A stretch of 64,000 nucleotides of DNA from Candidatus Rifleibacterium amylolyticum (GCA_009917695.1 JAACJG010000015.1:49268-113267); one strand, 5' to 3'; numbered from the stretch's first letter, positions 36,878 to 46,845 are shown. The notes: a model not told the origin generated them from the letters alone. A program made the numbers and translations.

Positions 36878-37911
36878 AAAAAACTATATTGATAACTGGC
36901 GGCGCCGGATTTATTGGAAGTAATTTCGTTCGTTACATTTATAACAATTATCCGGAATACAATATCATTGTGCTCGACGCTCTGACTTATGCTGGCAGCG
37001 TAGAGAATCTTCCTGTTAACATTAATGAGAACCAGGATGAGAGATTTATTTTCTGGTATGGGAATGTAAAAAATGGCGAACTGGTCGACACATTGATGTC
37101 GAACTCAGATATCGTTGTGCATTTTGCTGCAGAGACTCACGTCACTCGCTCTATATATGATAACTTCATCTTTTTTGAAACAGACGTTATCGGCACGCAA
37201 ACTGTCGCCAATGCAGCTCTTAAGTATAGAGACCGAATAGAACGCTTCATTCATATCTCAACATCTGAAGTTTATGGAACGGCGTTACACCCTTTAATGA
37301 ACGAGGATCATCCCCTCAACCCCATGAGTCCATACGCATCTGCAAAAACTGGCGCAGACAGGCTTGTATATTCTTATTGGGCAACATATGACTTGCCAGT
37401 CACCATTATAAGGCCTTTCAATAATTTTGGGCCATACCAGCATCTGGAAAAGGCGATTCCAAGATTTATCACCAGCTGCATATTGAATGAGCCGATCCGT
37501 CTGCACGGCGATGGCAGCGCAGCCAGAGACTATGTTTTTGTGCGTGATGTATGCAAGGCCATCAAAACTGTAATTGATGCCAAACCCGAGATTGTTAACG
37601 GTCAGGCATTTAACGTGGCATCTGCAACTGATCGCTCAATGGAAGCCATTGCCAAAGATATCGTTAAGCGCATGGGAAAATCCGAATCTTTGATAACTTA
37701 TGTAGGCGATAGACCAGGTCAGGTTTTCAGACATACCGGCGACATCACAAAAATATCGAAAGTACTGAACTGGAAACCGGAAACGACCTGGGAAAAGGGC
37801 CTTGAAGAAACCATACAATGGTATGAAAACAACGAGAAGTGGTGGAACAAGCAATTGTGGATGAGAGCCCTGCCGATCATCACGAAAAGCGGCAAAAGAG
37901 AATTACACTGA
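36874..37911 (+). CDS. NAD-dependent sugar-nucleotide epimerase/dehydratase
   Basis: 345 residues, extended SDR family. The NAD motif GGAGFIGSNFV is at about 8-18 and the YxxxK active site is in YASAKTGADR near 155-159. DALTYAGSVENL is characteristic of RmlB-like dTDP-glucose 4,6-dehydratases. It probably makes a 4-keto-6-deoxy nucleotide sugar for the DegT aminotransferase encoded on the opposite strand at 44408. The exact nucleotide and sugar cannot be told. The upstream part of the operon ends here; base composition becomes AT-richer after this gene. Confidence 0.85.
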   Translation: MKKTILITGGAGFIGSNFVRYIYNNYPEYNIIVLDALTYAGSVENLPVNINENQDERFIFWYGNVKNGELVDTLMSNSDIVVHFAAETHVTRSIYDNFIFFETDVIGTQTVANAALKYRDRIERFIHISTSEVYGTALHPLMNEDHPLNPMSPYASAKTGADRLVYSYWATYDLPVTIIRPFNNFGPYQHLEKAIPRFITSCILNEPIRLHGDGSAARDYVFVRDVCKAIKTVIDAKPEIVNGQAFNVASATDRSMEAIAKDIVKRMGKSESLITYVGDRPGQVFRHTGDITKISKVLNWKPETTWEKGLEETIQWYENNEKWWNKQLWMRALPIITKSGKRELH

Positions 37912-37969
37912 ATATCTTATATCTGAATAATCTTGAGATCTAATTGGCAAGTAAATAAGGGAGTTTTGA

Positions 37970-38203
37970 ATGGTTTCCTTGAATGATATTTTTGCTAAAG
38001 CATTTAAGTGCACTGAGGTAAAGATAGAACAAAGTGCTGAAGACATACCTGGTTGGGATTCCGTTTCTCACCTGCAACTGATTTTAATTATTGAAGATTC
38101 ATTTAACATTGCATTGTCTACTGATGAAATTGTCAACATTAAATCTGTGAAGGACGTAGTTTTGATGCTTGAAAAGAGAGGCCTTGACTTCAGCTTTAAT
38201 TAA
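37970..38203 (+). CDS. Acyl carrier protein
   Basis: 77 residues. Ser31 in GWDSVSHLQLI is the expected phosphopantetheine attachment site, followed by helix III IALSTDEIVNIKSVKDVVLML. It is a stand-alone ACP rather than the fatty-acid one, since no fab genes are near. The FkbH-like enzyme encoded 1.1 kb downstream would load a glyceryl group onto such a carrier. A GGGAG ribosome site lies 5 bases upstream of the ATG. Codon use is AT-rich compared with the genes before 37911. Confidence 0.88.
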   Translation: MVSLNDIFAKAFKCTEVKIEQSAEDIPGWDSVSHLQLILIIEDSFNIALSTDEIVNIKSVKDVVLMLEKRGLDFSFN

Positions 38204-38369
38204 TCATGGACTCTTCAACTGTATGCCATTACTCCCAAAAATAATCTCTTTATTCTTGATATTCGGTTGGAAAAACATGGGATATGGGAGTGCATTGTTA
38301 AAACAAGTCTTTTATGGTATTATTGCTTATGTTTGATATTATCAAAAAAATTTAGTATTGGGGTCTTTA

Positions 38370-39296
38370 ATGACTGCTCTTCAAGGCAAATATCTGACTT
38401 TACTCTTAGATTATTTGAAAAAGTCCTATTTCCCTTTCTACAGAGCTGTCGAAGCAGTCAAGCTTGAACATGAAAACATATTTACAAACCTTGGAGACTT
38501 TGCCTGCAACGCTGCTGTAAATGCATTCGGAGAAGATGTAATTGAGAAAATGGCTCGTGCTTACGCATATTTTGTGACAGATGCTAACAAAGAACAACTA
38601 AAATATTGCATTAGAGGACATTACAGGAATAAAACATATAAAGAAGTCTTTGACTCGGTCTATGACAATGACGATTACATGCAGAATTACCATTGGGGAG
38701 TTTTTGCCACAACTTTTTTATGGAAACACCATCTCGAAATTTTCAAATTTTTTACTGATCGCTTTTTAAATCAATATATCCAAAATCGTTCTCGCGTTAT
38801 TGACTTTGGCTCTGGAAGTGGAATTTGGAGTCTAATTGCCGCAAATCAGAACCATGACTTGTCCATTACAGGAATTGACATTAGCAAAAGCTCTCTTCAA
38901 ATAGCCAAAATGCTATCTCAAGGTGCAGGATTAGAAAAACGAATCAATTTCCAGGTACAAGATGCATTGAGCTTTTGTTCCGATCAAAAATTTCAGGCAG
39001 GTATTTCTTGCTTTCTCCTCGAACATCTAGAGAGCCCTGCTGATCTTCTAAAAAACCTTTCTATGAACTTAGCTCCTGACAGTCCATGTTTTGTTACAGG
39101 AGCAATTACGGCCGCCGAGGTTGACCACATATATGAATTTAAAAAGGAATCTGAATTGATTAGCCTGGCTGAATCATGTGGTTTTAGAATAGTTGAAACA
39201 TTTACAGGATGTCCTGCGCCCTTGAATCGCTCGATAAAATTCCTTCCCAGATCGCTTGCTCTAATAATGCGAAAAAAACAAACAGAGTTATGGTGA
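38370..39296 (+). CDS. SAM-dependent methyltransferase
   Basis: 308 residues from ATG 38370; an in-frame TTG at 38358 is less likely. The class I SAM motif RVIDFGSGSGIWSLIAANQ is near 145-163, followed by GIDISKSSLQIAKML and the post-motif LLEHLESPADLLKNL. An N-terminal helical part of about 120 residues precedes it. It sits between the ACP and FkbH genes, which in the methoxymalonyl-ACP pathway would fit an O-methyltransferase of ACP-bound glycerate derivatives; the actual acceptor is unknown. The FkbH start overlaps its stop. Confidence 0.8.
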   Translation: MTALQGKYLTLLLDYLKKSYFPFYRAVEAVKLEHENIFTNLGDFACNAAVNAFGEDVIEKMARAYAYFVTDANKEQLKYCIRGHYRNKTYKEVFDSVYDNDDYMQNYHWGVFATTFLWKHHLEIFKFFTDRFLNQYIQNRSRVIDFGSGSGIWSLIAANQNHDLSITGIDISKSSLQIAKMLSQGAGLEKRINFQVQDALSFCSDQKFQAGISCFLLEHLESPADLLKNLSMNLAPDSPCFVTGAITAAEVDHIYEFKKESELISLAESCGFRIVETFTGCPAPLNRSIKFLPRSLALIMRKKQTELW

Positions 39297-41086
39297 ACAC
39301 AGAATCCAAATTGTCTCTAGCCGATTTTCAGGATAACGTTAGACAGATATGCAAAAGCAAGTTGTCTTTTTTCAAATCCGAAGAAATCGAAGCCCTTCTA
39401 AGAGGCCAGGATTTAAAGAAATTATTCGATTTTCGGATTCGCTATGCGCTGCTAACAAATTACACGTCTGAGCAAGTAAAGCTGGCTATTGACTGTAATC
39501 TTGTGCTCTTAGGGGTTTTAGCGGATGGATATACATGTGCTTATGACAGATGGTTTGATGATATAGTCGATAGAGACTCAGCTTTGCACAAATTTAGACC
39601 TGACATGATTATACTGCATCTGTCAACATGTGGGCTAACTAATTGTGGTTGCTGGAGACCCAATAATTTTATTGAACAAGTTAAAGCATCATTGCCTATT
39701 CTCAAATCTTTTGGAGTTCCAGTTCAAATCATACTACCGGAACCAGTCGAATCTGAATTGCAGCCCAACAGTGTATGGTCTCATTGGCGACTTAGCCTCT
39801 TAAACGAATTATATTCATTGTCAAGAGACTATAGCTTTGAAATTTTGGATCTTTTTCCAATTTTTTACGCCAGGGAATCTGCAGTTTTTGCCGCAAGATA
39901 TTGGTTCAGCGCCAAGCTACCATTTCATCCCAATTGCTTAAATCCAGTGGGCAAACTGATAGCGCGCAGCATCAAAGCAAATATTTTCAAACCAATAAAG
40001 CTTATAGCCGTGGACCTTGACAACACTCTTTGGGGGGGGGTAACTGGCGAGGATGGGATATATGAACTTAGCCTCGATCCCCATTCAAATGGCGGGCAAT
40101 TCATAAGATTTCAACGTTGGCTGAAAGATTTCTCTGAAGGAGGTGGGTTACTGGCAACCGTATCTAAGAATAACATAGAAGACGCTAGACAAACATTTTT
40201 AGCAAGGCATGAAATGCTATTGCATTGGGATGATTTTATTATACATAAAATCAGCTGGCAAGAAAAAGCAATCAGTATTAAAGAAATTTCTCAGGAACTT
40301 AATATCGGTCTTAATAGCATCGCTTTCATAGATGACAGTTTGTTTGAGCGAGATCTTGTAAGGAAAGAATGCCCAGAAGTAACCGTAGTAGATTTTAATC
40401 ATATTGATGAACTTACTGAATTGTTAAACAAGATGCCAGTTTTCGACAGCTGTTACTATGTGACTCAAGAAGACAAAATTAAGTTCATGCAATACAGTGA
40501 CGAAAAAAATCGGAAAAATTTTGCTCTGACTTTCAATAACAAACAAGATTTTCTCCGAGCATTAAAAGTAACCGTAGAGCCTTTCAGAATTAGTGAGCTG
40601 AATATTCAGAGAGTCTGTGACCTTGTAGGTAAAACAAATCAATTCAATTTGACTACATTACGTGCAACTAGGTCAGAATTGCTTAATTACGCCTCCACCC
40701 CAAGCAACTATGCATATTGTTTCAAAACTTCCGATATCTATGGCGAACATGGTATAACTGGTGTATTAGTTGCCATACCTGAAAACCAATCAGAATATAC
40801 CATCCAGTTATGGCTGCAAAGCTGTCGAGTAATGGGCAGGGATATAGAAAAATCTCATTTTGCTCACTTGATTAGTTGGATGAAAACTAACAATGTATCA
40901 ACTTTGAATGGAGTTTACATTAGATCTTCAAAAAATATGCCCGTTGAAATGCTCTATCCAGAACTTGGATTCGAACTTCACAGCGGTACTGAGACAAAGA
41001 AAATTTTTAAAGCAAATGTTGCCGATCTTTCAGCAAATAATCACGCAGAAATTTTAATAAACAAAGACAGCGAGATTGGCAGATGA
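39290..41086 (+). CDS. FkbH-like HAD-IIIC phosphatase, glyceryl-ACP forming
   Basis: 598 residues from ATG 39290, which overlaps the methyltransferase stop; a longer frame opens at 39209. The N-terminal part (1-230) is SGNH-like, the HAD catalytic site VDLDNTLWGGVTGEDG has Asp242 and Asp244, and the C-terminal GNAT-like part contains KTNQFNLTT...WLQSCRVMGRDIEK, all typical of FkbH. Known members dephosphorylate 1,3-bisphosphoglycerate and load D-glyceryl onto an ACP. The ACP gene at 37970 is the obvious partner. In glycan loci this supplies glyceroyl groups; in polyketide loci it supplies extender units. No polyketide synthase is in the window. Confidence 0.88.
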   Translation: MVNTESKLSLADFQDNVRQICKSKLSFFKSEEIEALLRGQDLKKLFDFRIRYALLTNYTSEQVKLAIDCNLVLLGVLADGYTCAYDRWFDDIVDRDSALHKFRPDMIILHLSTCGLTNCGCWRPNNFIEQVKASLPILKSFGVPVQIILPEPVESELQPNSVWSHWRLSLLNELYSLSRDYSFEILDLFPIFYARESAVFAARYWFSAKLPFHPNCLNPVGKLIARSIKANIFKPIKLIAVDLDNTLWGGVTGEDGIYELSLDPHSNGGQFIRFQRWLKDFSEGGGLLATVSKNNIEDARQTFLARHEMLLHWDDFIIHKISWQEKAISIKEISQELNIGLNSIAFIDDSLFERDLVRKECPEVTVVDFNHIDELTELLNKMPVFDSCYYVTQEDKIKFMQYSDEKNRKNFALTFNNKQDFLRALKVTVEPFRISELNIQRVCDLVGKTNQFNLTTLRATRSELLNYASTPSNYAYCFKTSDIYGEHGITGVLVAIPENQSEYTIQLWLQSCRVMGRDIEKSHFAHLISWMKTNNVSTLNGVYIRSSKNMPVEMLYPELGFELHSGTETKKIFKANVADLSANNHAEILINKDSEIGR

Positions 41087-41192
41087 GAATTATTGCTTTG
41101 TTAGGTGTTCTGCCAGACAATGCAGTATGAGTTCAGTTCTGACAAAATTAGACTATCTTTATGATTTATAAACAATCAAAGGCGACCAATCA

Positions 41193-41978
41193 TTGAGCGT
41201 TAAAATCTTTGAAATAATCGAAAATGAACTCGAAAGAATAAGTAAGTCTTATGTCTACTGTCATTGTTCAATTCAGGGGTTGGGGTTGGCAATCGGTGAA
41301 CTAACGTCATTATTGACGCTCTTGTTGAAAAAACTTGATGGAAAGACTTTAATTGTTCCATCCTTCTGTTTTGCAAACAATTCAGAATATGCAAACCTGC
41401 TCTCCTCTGGAATTGATTACTATCCTGAGCGCTCACCTGCTCGCGTAAATATTTTCGGAGAAGTCATGCGAAGGTATGCTGAGACAATTCGATCTTCACA
41501 TCCAATTTACCCAGTATTGGCTTATGGGCCACAAGCAAAAGAATTAGTTGATGGTGATCACAAAGAATTGGAATTTCTTGGGCCCCGGAGCGCAATTGGC
41601 AAATTATCCTCGAAAGATGTTCATATTCTTGGATTGGGAGTTTCCATTTCAACAAATTCGTTTTTCCATTTTGTTGACATGCCTTTCGAGAACCTGTTCC
41701 CAATTGCAAGATCCGCCAAAGTACATTGCCGAGTCATGAAAAACAATGGTTCATTAATATACGAGGCGGATTACCATACAATATCTGCAGAACTGCGCAA
41801 ACGCATACGCCCAGACACTCTTCATCTGTTGATGGAAAAAGAATCTTTTTACCGCTTTTCAGACATAGGACAACCAAACTTCTACCACCTAGAGTTGCAG
41901 CCATTTTTAAGTTTTGGCAAGTCTGTTGCAGCAGACTATTACCGACAAGGGAAATTGCCATGTTGGTGGACAAAATGA
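41193..41978 (+). CDS. AAC(3)-family N-acyltransferase
   Basis: 261 residues from the TTG at 41193, with no earlier ATG; the next in-frame ATG is too far inside. The aminoglycoside 3-N-acetyltransferase fold is recognisable from VPSFCFANNSEY, RVNIFGEVMRRYAETIRSSHPIYPVLAYGPQAKEL and FLGPRSAIGKL. The conserved HP in SSHP is present. Members in biosynthetic loci acylate amino sugars rather than confer antibiotic resistance, and this one could transfer the glyceryl group from ACP. That is inference. The M20 gene overlaps its end. Confidence 0.82.
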   Translation: MSVKIFEIIENELERISKSYVYCHCSIQGLGLAIGELTSLLTLLLKKLDGKTLIVPSFCFANNSEYANLLSSGIDYYPERSPARVNIFGEVMRRYAETIRSSHPIYPVLAYGPQAKELVDGDHKELEFLGPRSAIGKLSSKDVHILGLGVSISTNSFFHFVDMPFENLFPIARSAKVHCRVMKNNGSLIYEADYHTISAELRKRIRPDTLHLLMEKESFYRFSDIGQPNFYHLELQPFLSFGKSVAADYYRQGKLPCWWTK

Positions 41979-43201
41979 ACCTATTAGATGAAAATAAAAT
42001 TCACAAAATAATTGACGAGCTGTCAACGGACTACTTGTCATTTTTGCAAGAACTAATTCGCTGTCCCAGCCCTCTAACAGATGTAGAAAGCTGTATGTCT
42101 CTAGTGTATAATCGAATGCAAAAACTGGAGCTTTCCCCAACTCAATATAGATATACCGATAAAGACAGCGGTTTTGTTTTTCCCTCTCTGGTAGGACATC
42201 TACCTGGGTCTGGTGAATTCACTTTTGTTCTGAATGCCCACATTGACACTGCTCCTGTTGAATCTCCCGACACTTGGCTGCATCATCCTTATTCGGCAAC
42301 AATTTCAGAGAACCGCCTTTATGGTCGAGGTGCTGTTGATGATAAGGCAGGGGTTGCAATGTTGCTGCTGCTGGCAGACACATTTCGTCGCTTAGCAGAG
42401 CCTTTGCCTTCTACGCTGCTTTTTGAGTGTGTCAGTGGCGATGAATGCTGTGGATTTGGCTCCTTATCATGCCTTAATGCAGGACTAACATGCGATGCTG
42501 CTATAGTCATAGATGGAACTTGGCCTTATCGAATTATTGATGCTCACCTCGGACAAATCTGGGTTGATGTTTGCTTCAGAGGTGTCGCTGCAGCAGCCTG
42601 TTCGCAAAATCGCGTTCAAAGTCCAATTCAAGCGGCCTTCGAGTTAAACAAGCAACTGCAAAAGCAATGTGAAATTTGGAGTATCCAAACGCCAGACTGG
42701 GAAGGGTTAACAAATCCATATTTCACTAATTTAGGAAAAATTTCGGCAGGAGCTTGGGCAGGTGCCACACCGGAGGTGTGCGAATGTTCTTTTCAAATAG
42801 GCTTTGCCCCGCCTATAACATACCAAGCAGCCTTTAATATCTTTCTGGAAAAAGCTGAAAACATAGCCAGATCCTTCAATTTAAAATACGAGTTAAAAAA
42901 GAATCTTTTGGCTCTCAACTCATTTTCCAATCGAAACAACAATCTTGTCCAACTTGTAAAAAGTGTTATTCCTATAACCATAGGAAACAAAATGCCCCCT
43001 CTTAACGTTGCAGTAATGGGGCATTGTGATCTAAGATTCTTCCAGAGAAAGGATGGCTCACCAGCAGATGCCTGTCTGTATGGACCTGGAGGAGGATACA
43101 ATCCACATGCAGTAGATGAATCATATGAGATTGATCACTTTGTACCAGTCGCAAAGACAATTGCATCAGCAATAATACGCTGGAATAGGGGCGCAAAATA
43201 A
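41960..43201 (+). CDS. M20-family metal-dependent amidohydrolase (ArgE/DapE-like)
   Basis: 413 residues from ATG 41960 (AAGGGA 7 bases upstream); ATG 41975, which makes an ATGA overlap with the preceding stop, is an equally good alternative. Metal motifs are NAHIDTAPVESPDTW, RLYGRGAVDDKAGVAM and FECVSGDECCGFGSL. Members remove acyl groups from amines or cleave peptides. Pairing with an acyltransferase suggests a protect/deprotect step, as in ArgA/ArgE. The C-terminal GPGGGYNPHAVDE is typical of the family. It is the last gene of the plus-strand run, meeting the opposite operon after 25 bases. Confidence 0.85.
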   Translation: MLVDKMNLLDENKIHKIIDELSTDYLSFLQELIRCPSPLTDVESCMSLVYNRMQKLELSPTQYRYTDKDSGFVFPSLVGHLPGSGEFTFVLNAHIDTAPVESPDTWLHHPYSATISENRLYGRGAVDDKAGVAMLLLLADTFRRLAEPLPSTLLFECVSGDECCGFGSLSCLNAGLTCDAAIVIDGTWPYRIIDAHLGQIWVDVCFRGVAAAACSQNRVQSPIQAAFELNKQLQKQCEIWSIQTPDWEGLTNPYFTNLGKISAGAWAGATPEVCECSFQIGFAPPITYQAAFNIFLEKAENIARSFNLKYELKKNLLALNSFSNRNNNLVQLVKSVIPITIGNKMPPLNVAVMGHCDLRFFQRKDGSPADACLYGPGGGYNPHAVDESYEIDHFVPVAKTIASAIIRWNRGAK

Positions 43202-43226
43202 ATTCCTTCATCTTAAAAAAAGCAGA

Positions 43227-44411
43227 TCATGTAAAACTCTTTTTGAAAAAGCCAATAAAATTATCTTCATTGCAATTCTCTTTAACCCACTGCCAAGATT
43301 GTAATTGAAGTAGTGAAAGCTCATTAGAATCTCTTAGAAACCTATAGATCTGCTCCGCAATTTGTTTAGGGTTTCTCGAATTAATAAGCGGTGGTGGCGT
43401 TTTATAAAAGGGAACCGGAACCATAACATCTCCAACAAATGACACACACACACAAGCATTTGCCATTGGCTCCAAAGCGGAAAACGCCAGCACTGGAGTT
43501 CCAAATTGTCCAAAACAGATTGTTGCTCCTTGATAATAGACTTTGAGCTCTTGCCGACGCATCTCAGAAACCCATATTATTGCATTCTCTATCCCGAGCG
43601 CCCTAGCTAAGCTTTTACTGGCAGAGACATCTGGCCCTTTCTCGACTAGTATAAGTTTCATTTGATCGTCGTTAGACAACCTCAGATACTCAGAAAAAGA
43701 TTTGAGCACGACATCATTACCTTTGTTGTCTGAAAAAAATTTGTTATTGCCGAACCAGAATTGGCGTGTTGAAGAGAAAAAATACCGATTTATGCCCAAC
43801 TTTCTACAAACATACTTTTGGCTGTCAATCCTTTTTTGTGCGAGCTGCTCATAGTCCTCTATTTCAAAACAATGTGGTAAAAAAAACATATTCCCGGAAT
43901 ATCCAATCTTTTGCAAAGATGAATATTGATATGGTGCTATAAGAATTGAATCAGAATTGTGTATAGATGCTATTGATTGATTTTTGACAAAAAGCAACAA
44001 ATATGGAAGTTTTAAAATCTTTTTCCATAATGGATATCCCTCTGTCCAGACAGGATTAAAACAAAACTGGTCAAGATCAGCTCCAAAACTCCAATAGTTG
44101 TAATCAATGCCAGCTTCTTTCAATAAATAAGCTTTCTCGCCAGTAGCCAGGCAATTCATAATATTGAATTCTTGTTTAATTGCTTTTAACTCTCTGACAA
44201 GCCTTGCTCTGGAAAACCGACAACCAGCAAGCCTATCGGTTAAATCCCATGGTTGACGTTTATCGCCATAATGAAATGAGGTTGAATCATGACCTGTTGA
44301 ACCGTAGTTAATAGATAGGTAAAATGTCTTTACTCCGTTCCGGTTTAAAATCTCTGCCAATTTGTAAGGCAGGCCGCCAACTTCAAAAGAGCAAAAGATC
44401 AGATAATTCAT
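43227..44411 (-). CDS. Glycosyltransferase-like protein (GT-B type)
   Basis: 394 residues. The N-terminal MNYLIFCSFEVGGLPYKLAEILNRNG fits a GT-B start. The C-terminal half has FSEYLRLSNDDQMKLILVEKGPD, ENAIIWVSEMRRQELKVYYQGATICFGQFGTPVLAFSALEPMANACVCVSF, the pattern of the GT4 donor site, although the usual E-x7-E is only partly recognisable (Leu-Glu-Pro region). AT-rich. It overlaps the DegT gene by four bases and is the last gene of the minus-strand run. Donor and acceptor are unknown. Confidence 0.72.
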   Translation of the reverse strand: MNYLIFCSFEVGGLPYKLAEILNRNGVKTFYLSINYGSTGHDSTSFHYGDKRQPWDLTDRLAGCRFSRARLVRELKAIKQEFNIMNCLATGEKAYLLKEAGIDYNYWSFGADLDQFCFNPVWTEGYPLWKKILKLPYLLLFVKNQSIASIHNSDSILIAPYQYSSLQKIGYSGNMFFLPHCFEIEDYEQLAQKRIDSQKYVCRKLGINRYFFSSTRQFWFGNNKFFSDNKGNDVVLKSFSEYLRLSNDDQMKLILVEKGPDVSASKSLARALGIENAIIWVSEMRRQELKVYYQGATICFGQFGTPVLAFSALEPMANACVCVSFVGDVMVPVPFYKTPPPLINSRNPKQIAEQIYRFLRDSNELSLLQLQSWQWVKENCNEDNFIGFFKKSFT

Positions 44412-45547
44412 CTTGAAAATATTTCTTTGAGTGTATCACAGACGAGGTGAACTTTTTCTTCGGTCAGTTTAGGGTATAACGGAAGCGTAATCGTGCGCCG
44501 GCCAATCCTTTCAGCAACTGGAAAATCTTCTGGTTTGAAACCGAACCTTTGTTTAATGAAGCTTAATGTATGGACTGCCCGATAGTTGACCGCACAGCCG
44601 ATACCTGCTTCCTGAAGCCTGGAGAGAACATCGTCTCGATCGAAATCTTCTGGAACAAGTACTGTGAACAGATGATGCCCACTTACTTCATCGGGTCCTG
44701 GAGACTCGATAAAATCAAGCCCTTCAACGTCACTCAGCAGTTCTCTATACAGTCGTTCAAGTTCTTCACGCTTTCGTCGCAAGCCATCGATCTTTGCGAG
44801 CTGACCGATAAGAAGTGCAGCATGAATATCATCCATGTTGTATTTCCAGCCCATCATCTCCATATCCCAATGTTCGTATTTGTTGGAATAGCGGGAAGCA
44901 GCATTCTTTGAAATTCCATGGTGGCGAGCCGACCTGTACCAGGCGGCATCTTCGGAGAACCTTGTGGCAATCGCGCCACCTTCACCACAGGTGATGTTCT
45001 TAGTCGCATAAAACGAAAAGCAGGCTGCGTGACTCAGCTGCCCTGGGCGAATTCCATCTCTGATACCCTCGATGCAATGAGCAGCATCCTCAATCAAGAT
45101 CAGATCATGTTTGTCTGCAAGTGCTGAAAATCCTTTGATATCAACCATTCTGCCATATAAATGCACGGGCAGAATAGCCCTGGTTTTCTTTGAGATATGT
45201 TTCGCAACCGACTCAGGAGTCAGCAACCCGCTTTTCGGACATACATCGACGAATATTGGAGTCGCGCCTGTCTCCATAATTGCAGTCGCGGTTGCCACAA
45301 ACGTCATCGGTGTAGTAATGACTTCATCGCCCTGACCAATTCCATAACGTAACAATGCAAGGTGAAGCGCCCCGGTGCAGCTGGTAACAGCAACTGCGTC
45401 CTCAATATCTAAATATCCTGCAAAGCCACTTTCAAATTCCTTCACCCTTGATCCAGTAGTCAGAAAAACCGAACGTAATACTTCACCTACACTCGAAATG
45501 TCACTTTCATCCAGATTGTGCAAAAAGAACTCTACTCTTCTGCTCAT
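44408..45547 (-). CDS. DegT/DnrJ/EryC1/StrS sugar aminotransferase
   Basis: 379 residues from ATG 45547, which overlaps the flippase stop (ATGA). PLP Lys183 lies in SFYATKNITCGEGGA. Other family motifs are SCTGALHLAL, TPMTFVATATAI and LIEDAAHCIEG. It should transfer an amino group to a keto-sugar nucleotide, probably the product of the dehydratase encoded at 36874. Such amino sugars are then N-acylated, which fits the GNAT and AAC(3)-like genes of the locus. GC content returns to that of the surroundings here. Confidence 0.92.
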   Translation of the reverse strand: MSRRVEFFLHNLDESDISSVGEVLRSVFLTTGSRVKEFESGFAGYLDIEDAVAVTSCTGALHLALLRYGIGQGDEVITTPMTFVATATAIMETGATPIFVDVCPKSGLLTPESVAKHISKKTRAILPVHLYGRMVDIKGFSALADKHDLILIEDAAHCIEGIRDGIRPGQLSHAACFSFYATKNITCGEGGAIATRFSEDAAWYRSARHHGISKNAASRYSNKYEHWDMEMMGWKYNMDDIHAALLIGQLAKIDGLRRKREELERLYRELLSDVEGLDFIESPGPDEVSGHHLFTVLVPEDFDRDDVLSRLQEAGIGCAVNYRAVHTLSFIKQRFGFKPEDFPVAERIGRRTITLPLYPKLTEEKVHLVCDTLKEIFSR

Positions 45548-46845
45548 TTTTTCGCCTCGAAATAACGTTTTTTCAGCCACCCGATCTCTTCTGAGAAATC
45601 AGGAATAAACATCCGCAAAGGGTTGCGCCGTGACAGATATAACAGGAAAACCAATACCATTACAAAGCCGATAAGACAAGTTGAAGAAGTTGCAATTGCA
45701 GCCCCTGTAACCTGATAGCGTGGAACCAGGAATAAATTCAGTGTAATACTTATAATTCCCAAAGCTATCGCTGACAAGGATGCGAGCAAAAATGCTCCCT
45801 TTTTAACATAGAAAGGTGCGGCCATTGAAGATAATGCTAAAAACCATACGGCCAGCATCAAAATCTGAAAAGCATTAATCGCTGGCTGAAATTGCTCTCC
45901 ACCATAAATCATGAGCATTGGTTTTGCCAGTAATATTGCCAGAAAAACGCCAGCACCCCAGGAATAGAAGGTAAGTCGCAAAGTCTTTATTGTAACTTCA
46001 TAATCATCCGAAGCATGAATTACCCTTGGATAAAGAGCTGCCTGAAGTGTCATCGGCAGAAACAGAATCGAAAAAGACAGATTCAGGGCCACTGCAAAAA
46101 TACCAGCATCGTTCTCGCCACAATAATGAAATACGATCAGCTGGTTGATTCTTGTGTATACAAATCCGGCGACCGTCGCAACGTGTTGTTTAAGCCCGGC
46201 TTTAATGAGTTCTACAGCCAGTTTTCTTGAGAAGAGCTCCTTGCGTTCTACCAACCCGGATTTTATGCAGAATGCAATAATGAATGCAACCGCAACCACC
46301 TGTGAAATCAACATGTATATCAATAGAAAGGCAAAATTGATGTTATCAGTCAGATATGCCATCAACACGATCAGCAGACCTGTTAAAGACTGTACAGTAA
46401 CGACGTATGCTGAATATCTTATATGTCCTGTTGCTTGAAGAAAAACCATCAAATCCGCGGCCAGCATGGTGAAAAAAAGCAACAGAACAATATAGTGTGA
46501 ATACTTGATTACATTTGAAGAAAAGGTGCCTGGCAGAAAACTTACAGACAGCCAGAAAACAACGCCGGCGATAACTGCATACAGAAGACTCAGCATGACG
46601 ATGGTTGCAAATTTTGATCCATCTGAATAATCATAAATTTCTCTGTTCGAAAAGTGGTAAATCGCAGTGCTCATGCTCATGCAGAACAATACTGCGAAAA
46701 AGCCGGTCCAAGTCTGCATTTCAGCGAGAAAGCCTCTGCCGCCTGGCCCCAGAGAACGATTTATTACCGCATGAATGATAAAAGTAACCGCAACAAAAGT
46801 AAATTTACTGCCGAGCATCCATGCAAAATTGGCCTTCAGACTCAT
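45544..46845 (-). CDS. Wzx-type polysaccharide flippase (MOP superfamily)
   Basis: 433 residues from ATG 46845 (an in-frame TTG at 46854 is less likely). There are about 12 membrane helices, with an N-terminal NRSLGPGGRGFLAEMQTW motif that is common in lipopolysaccharide and teichuronic flippases. It moves undecaprenyl-linked repeat units across the inner membrane, which supports a surface-glycan reading of the locus. No Wzy polymerase was recognised. First gene of a three-gene run with four-base overlaps. Confidence 0.88.
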   Translation of the reverse strand: MSLKANFAWMLGSKFTFVAVTFIIHAVINRSLGPGGRGFLAEMQTWTGFFAVLFCMSMSTAIYHFSNREIYDYSDGSKFATIVMLSLLYAVIAGVVFWLSVSFLPGTFSSNVIKYSHYIVLLLFFTMLAADLMVFLQATGHIRYSAYVVTVQSLTGLLIVLMAYLTDNINFAFLLIYMLISQVVAVAFIIAFCIKSGLVERKELFSRKLAVELIKAGLKQHVATVAGFVYTRINQLIVFHYCGENDAGIFAVALNLSFSILFLPMTLQAALYPRVIHASDDYEVTIKTLRLTFYSWGAGVFLAILLAKPMLMIYGGEQFQPAINAFQILMLAVWFLALSSMAAPFYVKKGAFLLASLSAIALGIISITLNLFLVPRYQVTGAAIATSSTCLIGFVMVLVFLLYLSRRNPLRMFIPDFSEEIGWLKKRYFEAKK

